The position numbers and the translations under genes were made by a program. Under the pieces are notes generated by a model, which worked only from the letters and a program-made list of their open reading frames with translations, made no database searches and was not told the DNA's origin. Of a DNA stretch of 8,006 nt, positions 1 to 6,890 are shown piece after piece (the first letter of the stretch is position 1; every line of letters begins with the position of its first letter). This DNA is from Armatimonadota bacterium (GTDB taxonomy: Bacteria > Armatimonadota > Armatimonadia > Armatimonadales > Armatimonadaceae), in NCBI GenBank assembly GCA_014381035.1, contig JACMIS010000462.1, positions 1 through 8,006 on the forward strand. The letters are read 5' to 3'.

Positions 1-704
1 AGACCGAGCGGGTCGGTGACGATGTGGTGTGCGCCGGTGTAGGTCGTGTCGGCATCCATGAAAATAACGATGTGTGCGACGCGCGGATCGTCCGTAAAGT
101 TCGGCGTCGCCATATGGGCGCACCGTCCGTGATGAAATGTGCAATCCCCGGCTTTTAGCGGAACCGTTATCCGCTCGTTCCACACGAAATCGGGGGCGAT
201 ACCGAAGAGGCTTTTGTCGTCGCCGAGGTTTTGCGCGGGAAGTTCGGTGCGCTTTTGCGATCCCGGCAGGAATGTCATGCACCCTTTCTCAACCGGCACA
301 TCGCAGAGCGCGACCCAGGCAGAAATCGGGTTCGTACTGTTCGCGTGGGGCCAGTACGGCTGATCCTGATGAAACTCTGTCGCCGCGTTGTTGTGCGGTT
401 GCTTGATCAATATCTGGTCGTGCCACAGGCGGAGCGGGACCCCGGCGAGTTTTGTCGCAACGGCGGCGATGTTGCGGTGCCGGGTGAGGGTGCGGAGCGT
501 GTCTGACTCCTGCCAGACATTGACGAGTTGTGTGAAAATACTCCCGCCGTACACGTTTTCACGGGGTTGTTTCGAGAACGCAAGTGCGGCTTCATAGAAG
601 TGAGCCGCTTCCTCTTCGGTGATAATCCCAGGAATATGTACGAACCCACGTTCCCGATACGACACGATCTTATCCGCGGTCAAATTGTCGGCAGTGGTTG
701 TCAT
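1..704 (-). CDS. Phytanoyl-CoA dioxygenase (PhyH) family protein, 3' end cut by window edge
   Basis: This is a probable non-haem Fe(II)/2-oxoglutarate-dependent oxygenase acting in the cytoplasm; no signal peptide is visible. It starts at the ATG at 702-704, preceded by the ribosome binding site GAAGGAG (714-720) with a 9-base spacer. The frame stays open to base 1, giving 234 residues without a stop. The core is typical of the family. The metal-binding His-x-Asp lies in FHQDQPYW (H112, D114). The distal His is probably H197 in FHHGRCAHMATPN, which matches the family pattern HHG...HGSGPN. R208 in DDPRVA is the likely 2-oxoglutarate carboxylate ligand. Family members usually have about 250-300 residues, so only a short tail is missing. 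The substrate cannot be told: the family includes phytanoyl-CoA, ectoine and many secondary-metabolite hydroxylases. It lies 87 bases downstream of the phosphatase gene on the same strand. The fold is confident; the reaction is unknown. Confidence 0.9.
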   Translation of the reverse strand, partial: MTTTADNLTADKIVSYRERGFVHIPGIITEEEAAHFYEAALAFSKQPRENVYGGSIFTQLVNVWQESDTLRTLTRHRNIAAVATKLAGVPLRLWHDQILIKQPHNNAATEFHQDQPYWPHANSTNPISAWVALCDVPVEKGCMTFLPGSQKRTELPAQNLGDDKSLFGIAPDFVWNERITVPLKAGDCTFHHGRCAHMATPNFTDDPRVAHIVIFMDADTTYTGAHHIVTDPLG

Positions 705-791
705 TGTCTATTGCTCCTTCGCAGATTTGCTTAAGAACAGTTTCGCTCTCCACTTTCCGTATCCCTGCGATTACTTTTTCTTTTTTTAATG
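705..791 (-). promoter_or_regulatory. Spacer between phosphatase and PhyH genes; possible leader or promoter
   Basis: This 87-base gap follows the phosphatase stop codon (792-794) and ends at the PhyH ribosome binding site. It holds an A-rich run on the coding strand just after the stop (about 774-787) but no GC-rich hairpin before it, so I see no intrinsic terminator. No convincing -35/-10 pair stands out. Either read-through from the phosphatase gene or a weak separate promoter is possible. Confidence 0.35.
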
Positions 792-2330
792 TTAGCGGTG
801 CGTGAATCGGCAGCGGTCTATTTCGCTACCCCATTGATCTATCTGGCGCAGGACGATGCTATCCTTGTCCATATCAAACACCGTCAGCGAGTGCCGGTCC
901 GATACGAACCGCAGGACGTAATCGGCATGACCGTCTTTCTCTTTCGTCCAGGTGGCTGGTGCATTGTTTTGTTCGGGATCGTAGAGATACTTGCCGCCCG
1001 CGCCGGTAATGATGTAGACGATTCCTTGAGCGCGGGTATTTTTGTCGCCATCGAAGGTCCGGTCTATAGTGAACGTGCCGGGCATCTGGCGGTCGCCGGT
1101 GTTTATTACCGAAACGCGGGACGTGTCGGTCGGCGTGAACCGAAGCGGGCGCGTGCGCTGATACACATGCTCGTGTCCGTTGAGCACGAAATGGACACCG
1201 TGTTTCTCAAAGATCGGGGACAGAACGCGCATCTGTTGGTTCTTGTAGTGCTTGTTGCCTGCATTGAATGCCGGATGGTGATAGACGACAATCTTCCAGG
1301 CGGCGTCGGTTTTCGCTAAATCGTCGGCGATCCATTCCTGCAACGCCGGGTTGGAAGGGTCGGCATAGGTGTTGGAGTCCAGACATAGGAAGTGCGCGTC
1401 GGCATAGTCGAACGAATAGTTTGCGGTGCGCGGATACCGTTCCCCGGCACATTTGCGAAACACCTCTGTCTGCGCTTCCTGCCCCTGAAGTGGGGTCGGG
1501 TGAGAAAGCGCGGCGGGACCGTTTTCGGGAAGGTGCATACAGGTGTAGTAGCCACCGGCGTCCGGGTCGCGGTCGAAATCGAGGCAGGATACCTTTTCCT
1601 CTGTATCTCCGTTGACATCATGATTGGCGAGTACGGTGTAGAACGGCACCGAGCGCAGAAGCGGCGCACCCTGTCGCGGTCCGGCGACATCGGAGTTACA
1701 GATCGGGAAGAAGAAGCGGTAGTACTCGCCGACAAGCCCGTTCTCGTAAACGTTATCGCCGGTATTGACGACGAAATCCGGCTTTGCCAGATACGCCTGA
1801 TAAGCGATATTGCGGTCGCTGATGTCGCCGAACGCGTTGTCGCCGAACACCACGAACCGCGTCTTTTGTCCACGCGGCTTGCGGGTGGTGAAGAACCCTT
1901 CGACAATTTTCGCGCCGTCCATCACGACGCGATATTCATAGCGGGTGTTCAGAGCGAGACCGGTCAACGCCGCCGCATAGTCATACGTTCCCTTGCCATC
2001 CTCGCCCGCGACCGTGAACCGTTCGGTACGGACGGGTGTCGTCCGCCCGTCGCCGAATCGCGTGCCTTTTTTACCCCACGTTACTTCGAAGGTAGCGGGA
2101 ATGCGGTTGGTCAGCCACGCAAGGATGATGGATTCGCTCCCGTCGCGGAGAACGGTCCCGTCGGGACCGGGTTGTAGATAGGGTAATGCCCGGAAAACGG
2201 GCTGGGGTTTATCGTTCGCCCGAACTGTTCGCTCGGCAAGGACCGGGGCGGAGCCGGCAAGTTCAACGGCGAGAAATGTGATGCCGCCCGCCGCCTGTAA
2301 AAGGCGGCGGCGCGAGAGGGTTTTTTCCAG
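792..2330 (-). CDS. Tat-exported purple acid phosphatase-like metallophosphoesterase with CTG start
   Basis: This is a 512-residue secreted metallophosphatase, predicted to hydrolyse phosphate esters outside the cytoplasmic membrane. It begins with a twin-arginine signal, SRRRLLQAAGG at residues 6-16, then a hydrophobic stretch and a likely cleavage after VLA (residue 32). Residues about 44-147 resemble the Fn3-like N-terminal domain of purple acid phosphatases (ALPYLQ, ILAW, LNTRYEYRVV). The calcineurin-like catalytic domain follows, with FGDNAFGD (D164), NTGDNVYENG (D192, Y195), LANHD (N236, H237), VVYHHP (H351/H352) and NGHEHVY (H386, H388). This matches the purple acid phosphatase order D / GDxxY / GNH(E/D) / VxxH / GHxH, with the first Gly of GNH replaced by Ala. 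An in-frame TAA lies nine codons upstream of the CTG. No ATG, GTG or TTG occurs before residue 122 (TTG, 1965-1967), which would remove the signal and most of the N-terminal domain. AGGA lies 8 bases before the CTG. The gene starts 24 bases after the pseudopilin stop and is probably co-transcribed with it. Confidence 0.88.
   Translation of the reverse strand: MEKTLSRRRLLQAAGGITFLAVELAGSAPVLAERTVRANDKPQPVFRALPYLQPGPDGTVLRDGSESIILAWLTNRIPATFEVTWGKKGTRFGDGRTTPVRTERFTVAGEDGKGTYDYAAALTGLALNTRYEYRVVMDGAKIVEGFFTTRKPRGQKTRFVVFGDNAFGDISDRNIAYQAYLAKPDFVVNTGDNVYENGLVGEYYRFFFPICNSDVAGPRQGAPLLRSVPFYTVLANHDVNGDTEEKVSCLDFDRDPDAGGYYTCMHLPENGPAALSHPTPLQGQEAQTEVFRKCAGERYPRTANYSFDYADAHFLCLDSNTYADPSNPALQEWIADDLAKTDAAWKIVVYHHPAFNAGNKHYKNQQMRVLSPIFEKHGVHFVLNGHEHVYQRTRPLRFTPTDTSRVSVINTGDRQMPGTFTIDRTFDGDKNTRAQGIVYIITGAGGKYLYDPEQNNAPATWTKEKDGHADYVLRFVSDRHSLTVFDMDKDSIVLRQIDQWGSEIDRCRFTHR
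2288..2310. repeat. Perfect 9-bp inverted repeat just inside the phosphatase gene
   Basis: The arms CCGCCGCCT (2288-2296) and AGGCGGCGG (2302-2310) are perfect complements around the 5-base loop GTAAA. In the phosphatase mRNA the hairpin begins about 20 bases after the proposed CTG start and lies in the Tat signal codons. On the plus strand a run of six T follows about ten bases later, but no plus-strand gene ends here. A bias of codon choice in an Arg-Arg-Arg...Ala-Ala-Gly-Gly stretch could produce it by chance. Confidence 0.6.
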
Positions 2331-2338
2331 GGGAGTAT

Positions 2339-2342
2339 TCCT
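2339..2342 (-). promoter_or_regulatory. Ribosome binding site for the CTG-initiated phosphatase
   Basis: On the minus strand the sequence TAGGAATACTCCC runs directly into the CTG at 2328-2330. AGGA is 8 bases from that codon, a normal Shine-Dalgarno spacing. It is short, but it is the only such element in the 24-base gap after the pseudopilin stop, and it supports CTG as the initiator. Confidence 0.5.
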
Positions 2343-2354
2343 ATGATTCGGGGG

Positions 2355-3206
2355 TTATGGCTTGCGGAACCATTTGTTCGAGATCGTCCACATCGAGAAC
2401 GAACCGTCTGCCTTGTAGGTTTGTGTCGGCTTGAACCATTTCGCGTGACCATCGGTGAAGGTGTAGTTCGATCCGCCACTGTGGCGCGGCGCCAGATTCG
2501 ACGCCTGTGTCCCGGTCACGCCCGGCATGACGTCGTTGCGTACCGGATAGGTCTTCCCGCCGATGGTGCAGGCGACATGCTTATCGAAGCGGCAGTCCGC
2601 GCCGTCGGCGTAGCCTTGTGCGGTGCTGCTCTTGCTGTTCTCATCCCAGGACACCGGGTAAAACACCATCTGGGTAAAGTTAAGGTAGTTTTCCGCGAGC
2701 AGGATCGTGTTTGCCGGGGCGGCGATGTCGGCTAAGGGACGCCCGACGCCACCGGGAGCGGCACACCAATCCGCCATACCATAGGATTGGGACGCACCTC
2801 CCGAGGAGGCGCGGGGGGTACCGCTACCACTGAATCCCGCGCGGGGGTCCGGGTAATGCGATGGGCACTTGTTCAACTGAACCACGCCATCTTCTGCGTC
2901 GGGTGTTGTCACCGCTTTGCCCCGGTCGTTGATATTTCCCTTGTTCTCGGTGTACGGTTGAATCACGACGACCCAGGGCTGATTCAGTTCACACAGGGTT
3001 TCGTCGTAGTCCTGCGCGTACATCATAAACGCATTGCCGAACTGCTTCATGTTCGAGAGGCACGCGGTTTGGCGACCCTTCTCACGGGCTTGTGCGAAAA
3101 CAGGGAACAGGATCGCGGCGAGGATAGCGATAATGGCGATAACGACGAGCAGTTCAATGAGCGTGAAGGCACGTCGGGCGCGAGCGGTCAACGGAGGAAG
3201 ATGCAT
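2355..3206 (-). CDS. H-X9-DG type pseudopilin (DUF1559-like, prepilin-type N-terminal methylation)
   Basis: This 283-residue protein has a class III (type IV pilin-like) signal. A short basic leader, TARARRA, is followed by [20 protein letters not shown], with predicted prepilin-peptidase cleavage between A13 and F14 and Glu at mature position 5. The hydrophobic N-terminal helix would sit in the inner membrane until assembly into a pseudopilus or pilus-like fibre. Then come [11 protein letters not shown] (residues 32-42) and [22 protein letters not shown] (48-69 region), the usual style of Armatimonadota pseudopilins. The C-terminal part carries the signature H242-(9 residues)-D252-G253 in [14 protein letters not shown]. 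Several Cys residues (49, 72, 114, 148, 205, 213) could form disulfides. AAAGGA lies 7 bases before the ATG. These genes are usually present in many copies per genome, so the partner and role of this copy are unknown. It leads an operon with the phosphatase. Confidence 0.93.
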   Translation of the reverse strand: MHLPPLTARARRAFTLIELLVVIAIIAILAAILFPVFAQAREKGRQTACLSNMKQFGNAFMMYAQDYDETLCELNQPWVVVIQPYTENKGNINDRGKAVTTPDAEDGVVQLNKCPSHYPDPRAGFSGSGTPRASSGGASQSYGMADWCAAPGGVGRPLADIAAPANTILLAENYLNFTQMVFYPVSWDENSKSSTAQGYADGADCRFDKHVACTIGGKTYPVRNDVMPGVTGTQASNLAPRHSGGSNYTFTDGHAKWFKPTQTYKADGSFSMWTISNKWFRKP

Positions 3207-3224
3207 GGATAGATCCTTTCACAC

Positions 3225-3274
3225 GAACCAGAATTAAATCTGTGAACCAAAATAAAGTGTCAGCGAACCAAAAT
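3225..3274. repeat. Three direct repeats (GAACCAAAAT) upstream of the pseudopilin gene
   Basis: Copies are GAACCAGAAT at 3225-3234, GAACCAAAAT at 3244-3253 and GAACCAAAAT at 3265-3274. Their starts are 19 and 21 bases apart, close to two turns of the DNA helix, so bound proteins would sit on one face. A looser fourth copy, GAACCGAAG, starts at 3303. They lie 19-68 bases upstream of the pseudopilin ATG, over the likely core promoter, which is a natural place for operators. The binding factor is unknown. Confidence 0.6.
3233..3263 (-). promoter_or_regulatory. Candidate promoter of the pseudopilin-phosphatase operon
   Basis: On the minus strand CTGACA (3258-3263) resembles a -35 box and TTTAAT (3233-3238) matches five of six bases of TATAAT. 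The spacer is 19 bases, longer than ideal. Transcription would begin about 20 bases before the ATG, leaving room for the AAAGGA site. The GAACCAAAAT repeats overlap it. The assignment is tentative. Confidence 0.3.
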
Positions 3275-3398
3275 GAGTTTACGGAGTGTAACACGACTTT
3301 TGGAACCGAAGGTTAAGCAGACATTAAGAAAATGAAAATTTTTGGGAAGATGTGCCCGGTGTTTCGACTGCTTTTTCGTATCACCGCATCGTTTGTGT

Positions 3399-3404
3399 CA
3401 TAAT
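3399..3404 (+). promoter_or_regulatory. -10 box CATAAT placed for leaderless transcription of the SDR gene
   Basis: CATAAT differs from TATAAT by one base and ends six bases before the ATG at 3411, so the expected start of transcription falls on or next to the A of the start codon. There is no Shine-Dalgarno sequence between the box and the ATG (only CGCGGT). A -35 box is weak: TTCGTA at 3375-3380 with an 18-base spacer is the best I see. Confidence 0.4.
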
Positions 3405-3410
3405 CGCGGT

Positions 3411-4166
3411 ATGGCAGAGCTACTTACAGGCGCGAACGCTTTGGTTACCGGGGCGGGGCGGGGGATCGGCGTCGAGATCGCGCGACTTCTCGCGGCGGAA
3501 GGAGCCGCCGTGGCAGTACATTATCGCGGCTCGCGGGAAGGCGCGGAAAAAACGGCGAGGACGATTCGGGACGCAGGCGGTACGGCAACTGTTGTACAAG
3601 CCGATCTGACCGACGAATCGCACGCGGCGCGATTGATTCAGGAAACAACCGATTCGCTCGGCGGTTTGGATATTCTGGTCAACAACGCGGCGGGCTTCGG
3701 ACCGCTCAAAAACCTCGCCGATTATACGTGGGATGAAATCGACGACGAGTGGAACGCCGTGGTCAAGCCGGTATTCGTTTTGACCCGCGCCGCGTTGCCG
3801 CATTTTCAAACACTAAAACACGGGCGTGTTATCAACCTGTCGGCGACACTGTTGCAACGCCCGGCACCGACATACGGTGCGCACGCGATGGCGAAATCCG
3901 CCGTTCTGGCGTTCACACGCACCCTCGCCCGCGAAGTCGGACCGGACGGCATCACGGTAAACGCGGTCTCTCCGGGGATGGCACTGACCGAGTTCTCACA
4001 ATCCCTACCCGACGAATTGAAAAACGCCGTGCGGGATCGTACACCGCTTCGTCGTCTGGCAACCCCGGAAGATGTGGCAAAAGCGGTGCTGTTTTTCGCG
4101 TCGCCTTTAGCCGACTTCATCACCGGAGCGAACATCGCGCCCGATGGAGGACTCGCCGTTTTGTAG
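3411..4166 (+). CDS. Short-chain dehydrogenase/reductase (FabG-like SDR) with atypical active site
   Basis: This is a 251-residue classical-length SDR, cytoplasmic, predicted to bind NAD(P)(H) through a Rossmann fold. It shows TGAGRGIG (residues 13-20), D65 in the adenine-pocket region, NNAAG (91-95), the structural Asn in DEWNAVV (N115), and VNAVSPGM (183-190) followed by the C-terminal DGG. Arg17 and the HYRG stretch after beta 2 would favour NADP(H). The catalytic region is odd. Instead of Y-x-x-x-K, it reads TYGAHAMAK, with K162 in place, His158 four residues before it and the nearest Tyr (155) three residues too early. The Ser equivalent may also be displaced (NLSAT, S144). An ATG 69 bases upstream is open in frame, but the added residues look nothing like an SDR, and a CATAAT box lies just before the ATG chosen here. 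The substrate is unknown. It is convergent with the 905-residue gene, with only six bases between the stops. Confidence 0.88.
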   Translation: MAELLTGANALVTGAGRGIGVEIARLLAAEGAAVAVHYRGSREGAEKTARTIRDAGGTATVVQADLTDESHAARLIQETTDSLGGLDILVNNAAGFGPLKNLADYTWDEIDDEWNAVVKPVFVLTRAALPHFQTLKHGRVINLSATLLQRPAPTYGAHAMAKSAVLAFTRTLAREVGPDGITVNAVSPGMALTEFSQSLPDELKNAVRDRTPLRRLATPEDVAKAVLFFASPLADFITGANIAPDGGLAVL

Positions 4167-4172
4167 CCTATC

Positions 4173-6890
4173 TTACGGGGGCATATCGTCCGGCAGTTTA
4201 TTCAATAGTGCCATTACATCGTCGAGTGAATCAGTGGGCATATTGAGTGCGAATCCGCCCCAGCCTTTCGCCGCCTCTTCCATCCCATCATGCCAGGCGT
4301 TCCAGAAATATGCGTCCGCGCCCTCGGACCGTGTGCCACGAATGGCAAATACCGGGGACGAACCGTTGCGGAAAGCCGTTTTGCGAAGTTGATTGGCGGA
4401 TGATACGTATTCCGCCGGATCCGCTGGGAATCCGTCTGGTTTTTCCCAGCGTCCGTAATACTCGAACAACCTGTTTTCGGGATTATCCATGTATAGAGTC
4501 GTTCGGGGAAAAGCGGTGCGGATAGCGGCGTAAACTCTCGCGAGGTGCGCCCTGTTCTGCGAGCGGCGAAATTCTGCGAGCGGTTTCACCACTTCATACT
4601 GGCGAAAGAAGGGTAACTCCACGGAAACACCGAGATGGTGGGTGGATGCCGCAACATCTACAGGATCGAAGCCTTTGTCCTGAACACACCGAAACCGTGT
4701 TTGCTTGTTGTAACCCATCCGATCTCCGATGCCGAATCCATCATCGCCATTTTCGTCATGGCTGGTATAGCCCGGTGCCGCAGGATTCGTGAATGCTACG
4801 GCGGAAAGATTGGCGAGTGTCAGAAATGGCGATGCGTGTCGAACGACGTCGTGTATATCTTGCGTTTCCGCGACGACCCACCCCGCGTTGCGATCCGAAT
4901 AATAAGCGCGTTGTTTTTCCGCCATATTTTTATCCGCGATGGAATTCACCTCCGCTTCCATGATGGCAGTCCCATTCTCGCCCAGTATATTGACGTCCGG
5001 TGCCGATTTGGCACCGGACTCCGTCTTCAGGAGCCACGGGATAACGACCCCGACGCGCACCCCCGACTTCGCACCGAGAAAAACCGCTTGTTGCAGTCGG
5101 TCTCGTGATGTGATGTTGCTATCCTCGACGCGGAGCCAGGTCTCGGTGAAGCCTTTTCGCCGCAGGAGGGCAAGCAACTTTTGAATATCGCTCTCGGTTT
5201 CGGGGAGAGGGGTAGTCAAAACGCGCCGCTTCAAGGCAGGTGGAAACGGTGTCGGAGACGGGTGTTTGTATATCCGTGTGTCACGGGAGGCAACGCGCTT
5301 GGATTTTGGGACGGCTATCTGGCGCAGGAAACTAAAACTCAGATCGCGATTGACAACCGTTGCCGGGAAAGCACGCCCGCCCGGCAAAATCCAGTCACAG
5401 TGGAAGTCGGTGTCCAGGCTCACCGTGTCCGTACGCATAGTGACATTCGCCTGCCATTTGCGCCACGATTCCACGCCTTTTCTAAACTCTTCCTGCAAAG
5501 CGGGTGACAATTGACTGACAGGAACCGGCGGCGTATTTCTCAGACCTTGCGACGCATACGAATCGTTTATCGTCTTTAGCTGGTCGGTGGGTAATGTAAA
5601 CGGGGAATCCGGAGCGAATCCCAGTGAATCTATAGGTTCGTTCTCCGCGCAGTCGTTTATAGCGTTCTGATAAACCTCGCGTAGTTTCTCATAGGGTTTT
5701 TCCGCCCACCGGTCGAGTCGGGCGAAGCGGGTGCCGATCCCTTCTATATCGTCGGTAAGGAGGTAAACAGTCGCGCCGCCGGGACCGTCAAGGCGGCGAA
5801 ATGTTCCGGTGACCGAGCGGCATAACACTTTGAGAACATCGCCCGTGGACACGATCTGCCCTCCCGGTGTCAGCTTGTATCCCACAGGAAGGGAGGCAAT
5901 GCGTCTGTCGGCGACAAGGCGAAAGCGGGTCGCGGCGGAAACTGCCGCGAGCAGTTCGCCGACCGTTTTACGCGATCCGTCAAGGCGCATTCCTACATTT
6001 AAAGCGGGTGTGTCTAGTGCCAACTGTCCGCTCTTCAACCCGTTCGGCACCGTGACCATAACCGGTACGCCAAAGGCAGAGGCAGTATCCGCACGCTCGG
6101 CATCCTGGGAATCGTCCGGCATCTGCAACAGTTGCCGAATATAGGTCCCGTCGGTTTGCAGTTCACCCTTTTCGTCATCGGCATCGGTTCCCGGTGTGTA
6201 ACCATAGGTGTGTTCTTGCCCGACCGGTCGCAACTGAAGAGCGACGCGCCGCGAGACGCGGAATCGAACACCGGAAACCGGTACAGAAGTCGTTTCCACC
6301 GCGACGGGAATGTCACTATCCGACTTTGTCCGCACATTTTGCACGGTGAGAGCCTCGCTCCGCCACATGCCCGCGAATAGAGAACGCTGTTTGTCGGTCA
6401 GGTCGCTCAACCCGATCCCGTTCGCGCTTCCAGCTTGTTTCCATTGTTCCGGGGTCAATGCCCCCAGGACAAGCACGAACCGTTGCTCGAACCGAAGTCC
6501 GGCGAAAGGATCGGCTTTGCCAGGGTTTTTCACAATCACTTTCATCGTCGGCGGGATGAAAGTGACAATATCGCCAACCGTCAGAATCCGCCGTTTCATT
6601 AGTTCGGCAAACTGCGCGGGCGTTTTACCCCCTATCGCCTGCTTGATGGACGCTTCATCCTTCACGCCGTATTCGACCGGGAATTGATCGTGCGAGATGA
6701 AAACCAAAGGACCTTGCCGCTTTGGGTCGTGGCGAAGTAGCGCGAAAACAGAACGTTTCTCATTGCTCGTCGCTACCGATGCGGTCGGGGGGCGGGTTTC
6801 GCCCTGGGCGAGAGCCGGAGCGCAGAGTGCATACATCAGTGCGACTGTGATTGTCGCACGTTCCGGTTGGCTAAGATTCAGGCTAAACAT
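4173..6890 (-). CDS. Large secreted protein of unknown function; STN-like middle, barrel-like C-terminus
   Basis: I do not recognise this 905-residue protein by name. It has a Sec-type signal peptide (hydrophobic ATITVALMYALCAPALA, likely cleavage after residue 28 or 29), so it is exported. Residues 46-66 hold a motif, VFALLRHDPKRQGPLVF, that recurs in the neighbouring relic. Residues about 292-380 (LDTPALNVGMRL, TVGELLAAVSAATRFRLV, DVLKVLCRSVTGTF, YLLTDD) resemble an STN/secretin N-terminal fold: two strand-helix-strand units ending in a strand. Residues about 556-900 have alternating strand and helix patterns (GFTETWLRV, GVRVGVVIPWLL, GFDPVDV, HLGVSVELPFF, TTLYMD, SPVFAIR, GFALNM) that suggest a (beta/alpha)8 barrel like glycoside-hydrolase relatives. 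I cannot name catalytic residues with confidence. The ATG is fixed by an in-frame TGA five codons upstream; the ribosome site is weak (AAAGAAAAG). The C-terminal 170 residues align with the partial gene at 7491-8006. Confidence 0.85.
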   Translation of the reverse strand: MFSLNLSQPERATITVALMYALCAPALAQGETRPPTASVATSNEKRSVFALLRHDPKRQGPLVFISHDQFPVEYGVKDEASIKQAIGGKTPAQFAELMKRRILTVGDIVTFIPPTMKVIVKNPGKADPFAGLRFEQRFVLVLGALTPEQWKQAGSANGIGLSDLTDKQRSLFAGMWRSEALTVQNVRTKSDSDIPVAVETTSVPVSGVRFRVSRRVALQLRPVGQEHTYGYTPGTDADDEKGELQTDGTYIRQLLQMPDDSQDAERADTASAFGVPVMVTVPNGLKSGQLALDTPALNVGMRLDGSRKTVGELLAAVSAATRFRLVADRRIASLPVGYKLTPGGQIVSTGDVLKVLCRSVTGTFRRLDGPGGATVYLLTDDIEGIGTRFARLDRWAEKPYEKLREVYQNAINDCAENEPIDSLGFAPDSPFTLPTDQLKTINDSYASQGLRNTPPVPVSQLSPALQEEFRKGVESWRKWQANVTMRTDTVSLDTDFHCDWILPGGRAFPATVVNRDLSFSFLRQIAVPKSKRVASRDTRIYKHPSPTPFPPALKRRVLTTPLPETESDIQKLLALLRRKGFTETWLRVEDSNITSRDRLQQAVFLGAKSGVRVGVVIPWLLKTESGAKSAPDVNILGENGTAIMEAEVNSIADKNMAEKQRAYYSDRNAGWVVAETQDIHDVVRHASPFLTLANLSAVAFTNPAAPGYTSHDENGDDGFGIGDRMGYNKQTRFRCVQDKGFDPVDVAASTHHLGVSVELPFFRQYEVVKPLAEFRRSQNRAHLARVYAAIRTAFPRTTLYMDNPENRLFEYYGRWEKPDGFPADPAEYVSSANQLRKTAFRNGSSPVFAIRGTRSEGADAYFWNAWHDGMEEAAKGWGGFALNMPTDSLDDVMALLNKLPDDMPP
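4995..5019. repeat. Perfect 10-bp inverted repeat inside the 905-residue gene
   Basis: GTCCGGTGCC (4995-5004) and GGCACCGGAC (5010-5019) are exact reverse complements around a 5-base loop, GATTT. The site encodes residues around 626-634 (GAKSAPDV) of the large secreted protein. No T-run follows on either strand, so it is not an intrinsic terminator. Its role, if any, is unknown. Confidence 0.7.

Larger units (their letters stand above)
3207..3410. promoter_or_regulatory. Divergent intergenic regulatory region
   Basis: This roughly 200-base region separates the minus-strand pseudopilin operon from the plus-strand SDR gene and is clearly richer in A+T than its surroundings. It contains three direct repeats near the pseudopilin, a candidate promoter for that operon, and a CATAAT box next to the SDR start. 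The stretch between about 3285 and 3360 holds an A/T-rich tract (around 3321-3343) and no recognisable gene. Confidence 0.75.

Noticed and set aside
789..1319. A 176-codon plus-strand open frame
   Set aside because: It is antisense to the C-terminal half of the phosphatase; an overlap shadow in GC-rich DNA.
1965..1967. TTG as the start of the phosphatase (391 residues)
   Set aside because: It would cut the protein in the middle of the N-terminal Fn3-like domain and discard an excellent Tat signal that is in the same open frame.
2153..2169. Inverted repeat CGGTCCCG-T-CGGGACCG
   Set aside because: The one-base loop makes it a plain DNA dyad. It falls in Pro-Gly-Pro-Asp-Gly codons of the phosphatase, where GC-rich codon choice explains it easily.
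1392..2177. A 261-codon plus-strand open frame
   Set aside because: It lies antisense to the phosphatase gene, whose translation carries clear metallophosphoesterase motifs. The plus-strand product resembles nothing and has no ribosome site or promoter.
2288..2326. Intrinsic terminator on the plus strand (hairpin then six T)
   Set aside because: The T-run is about ten bases away from the stem and no plus-strand gene ends here; the region codes for the phosphatase signal peptide on the other strand.
3342..3410. Upstream ATG extending the SDR by 23 residues
   Set aside because: The added Cys-rich residues do not belong to the SDR fold, and they would overlap the CATAAT box placed for the ATG at 3411.
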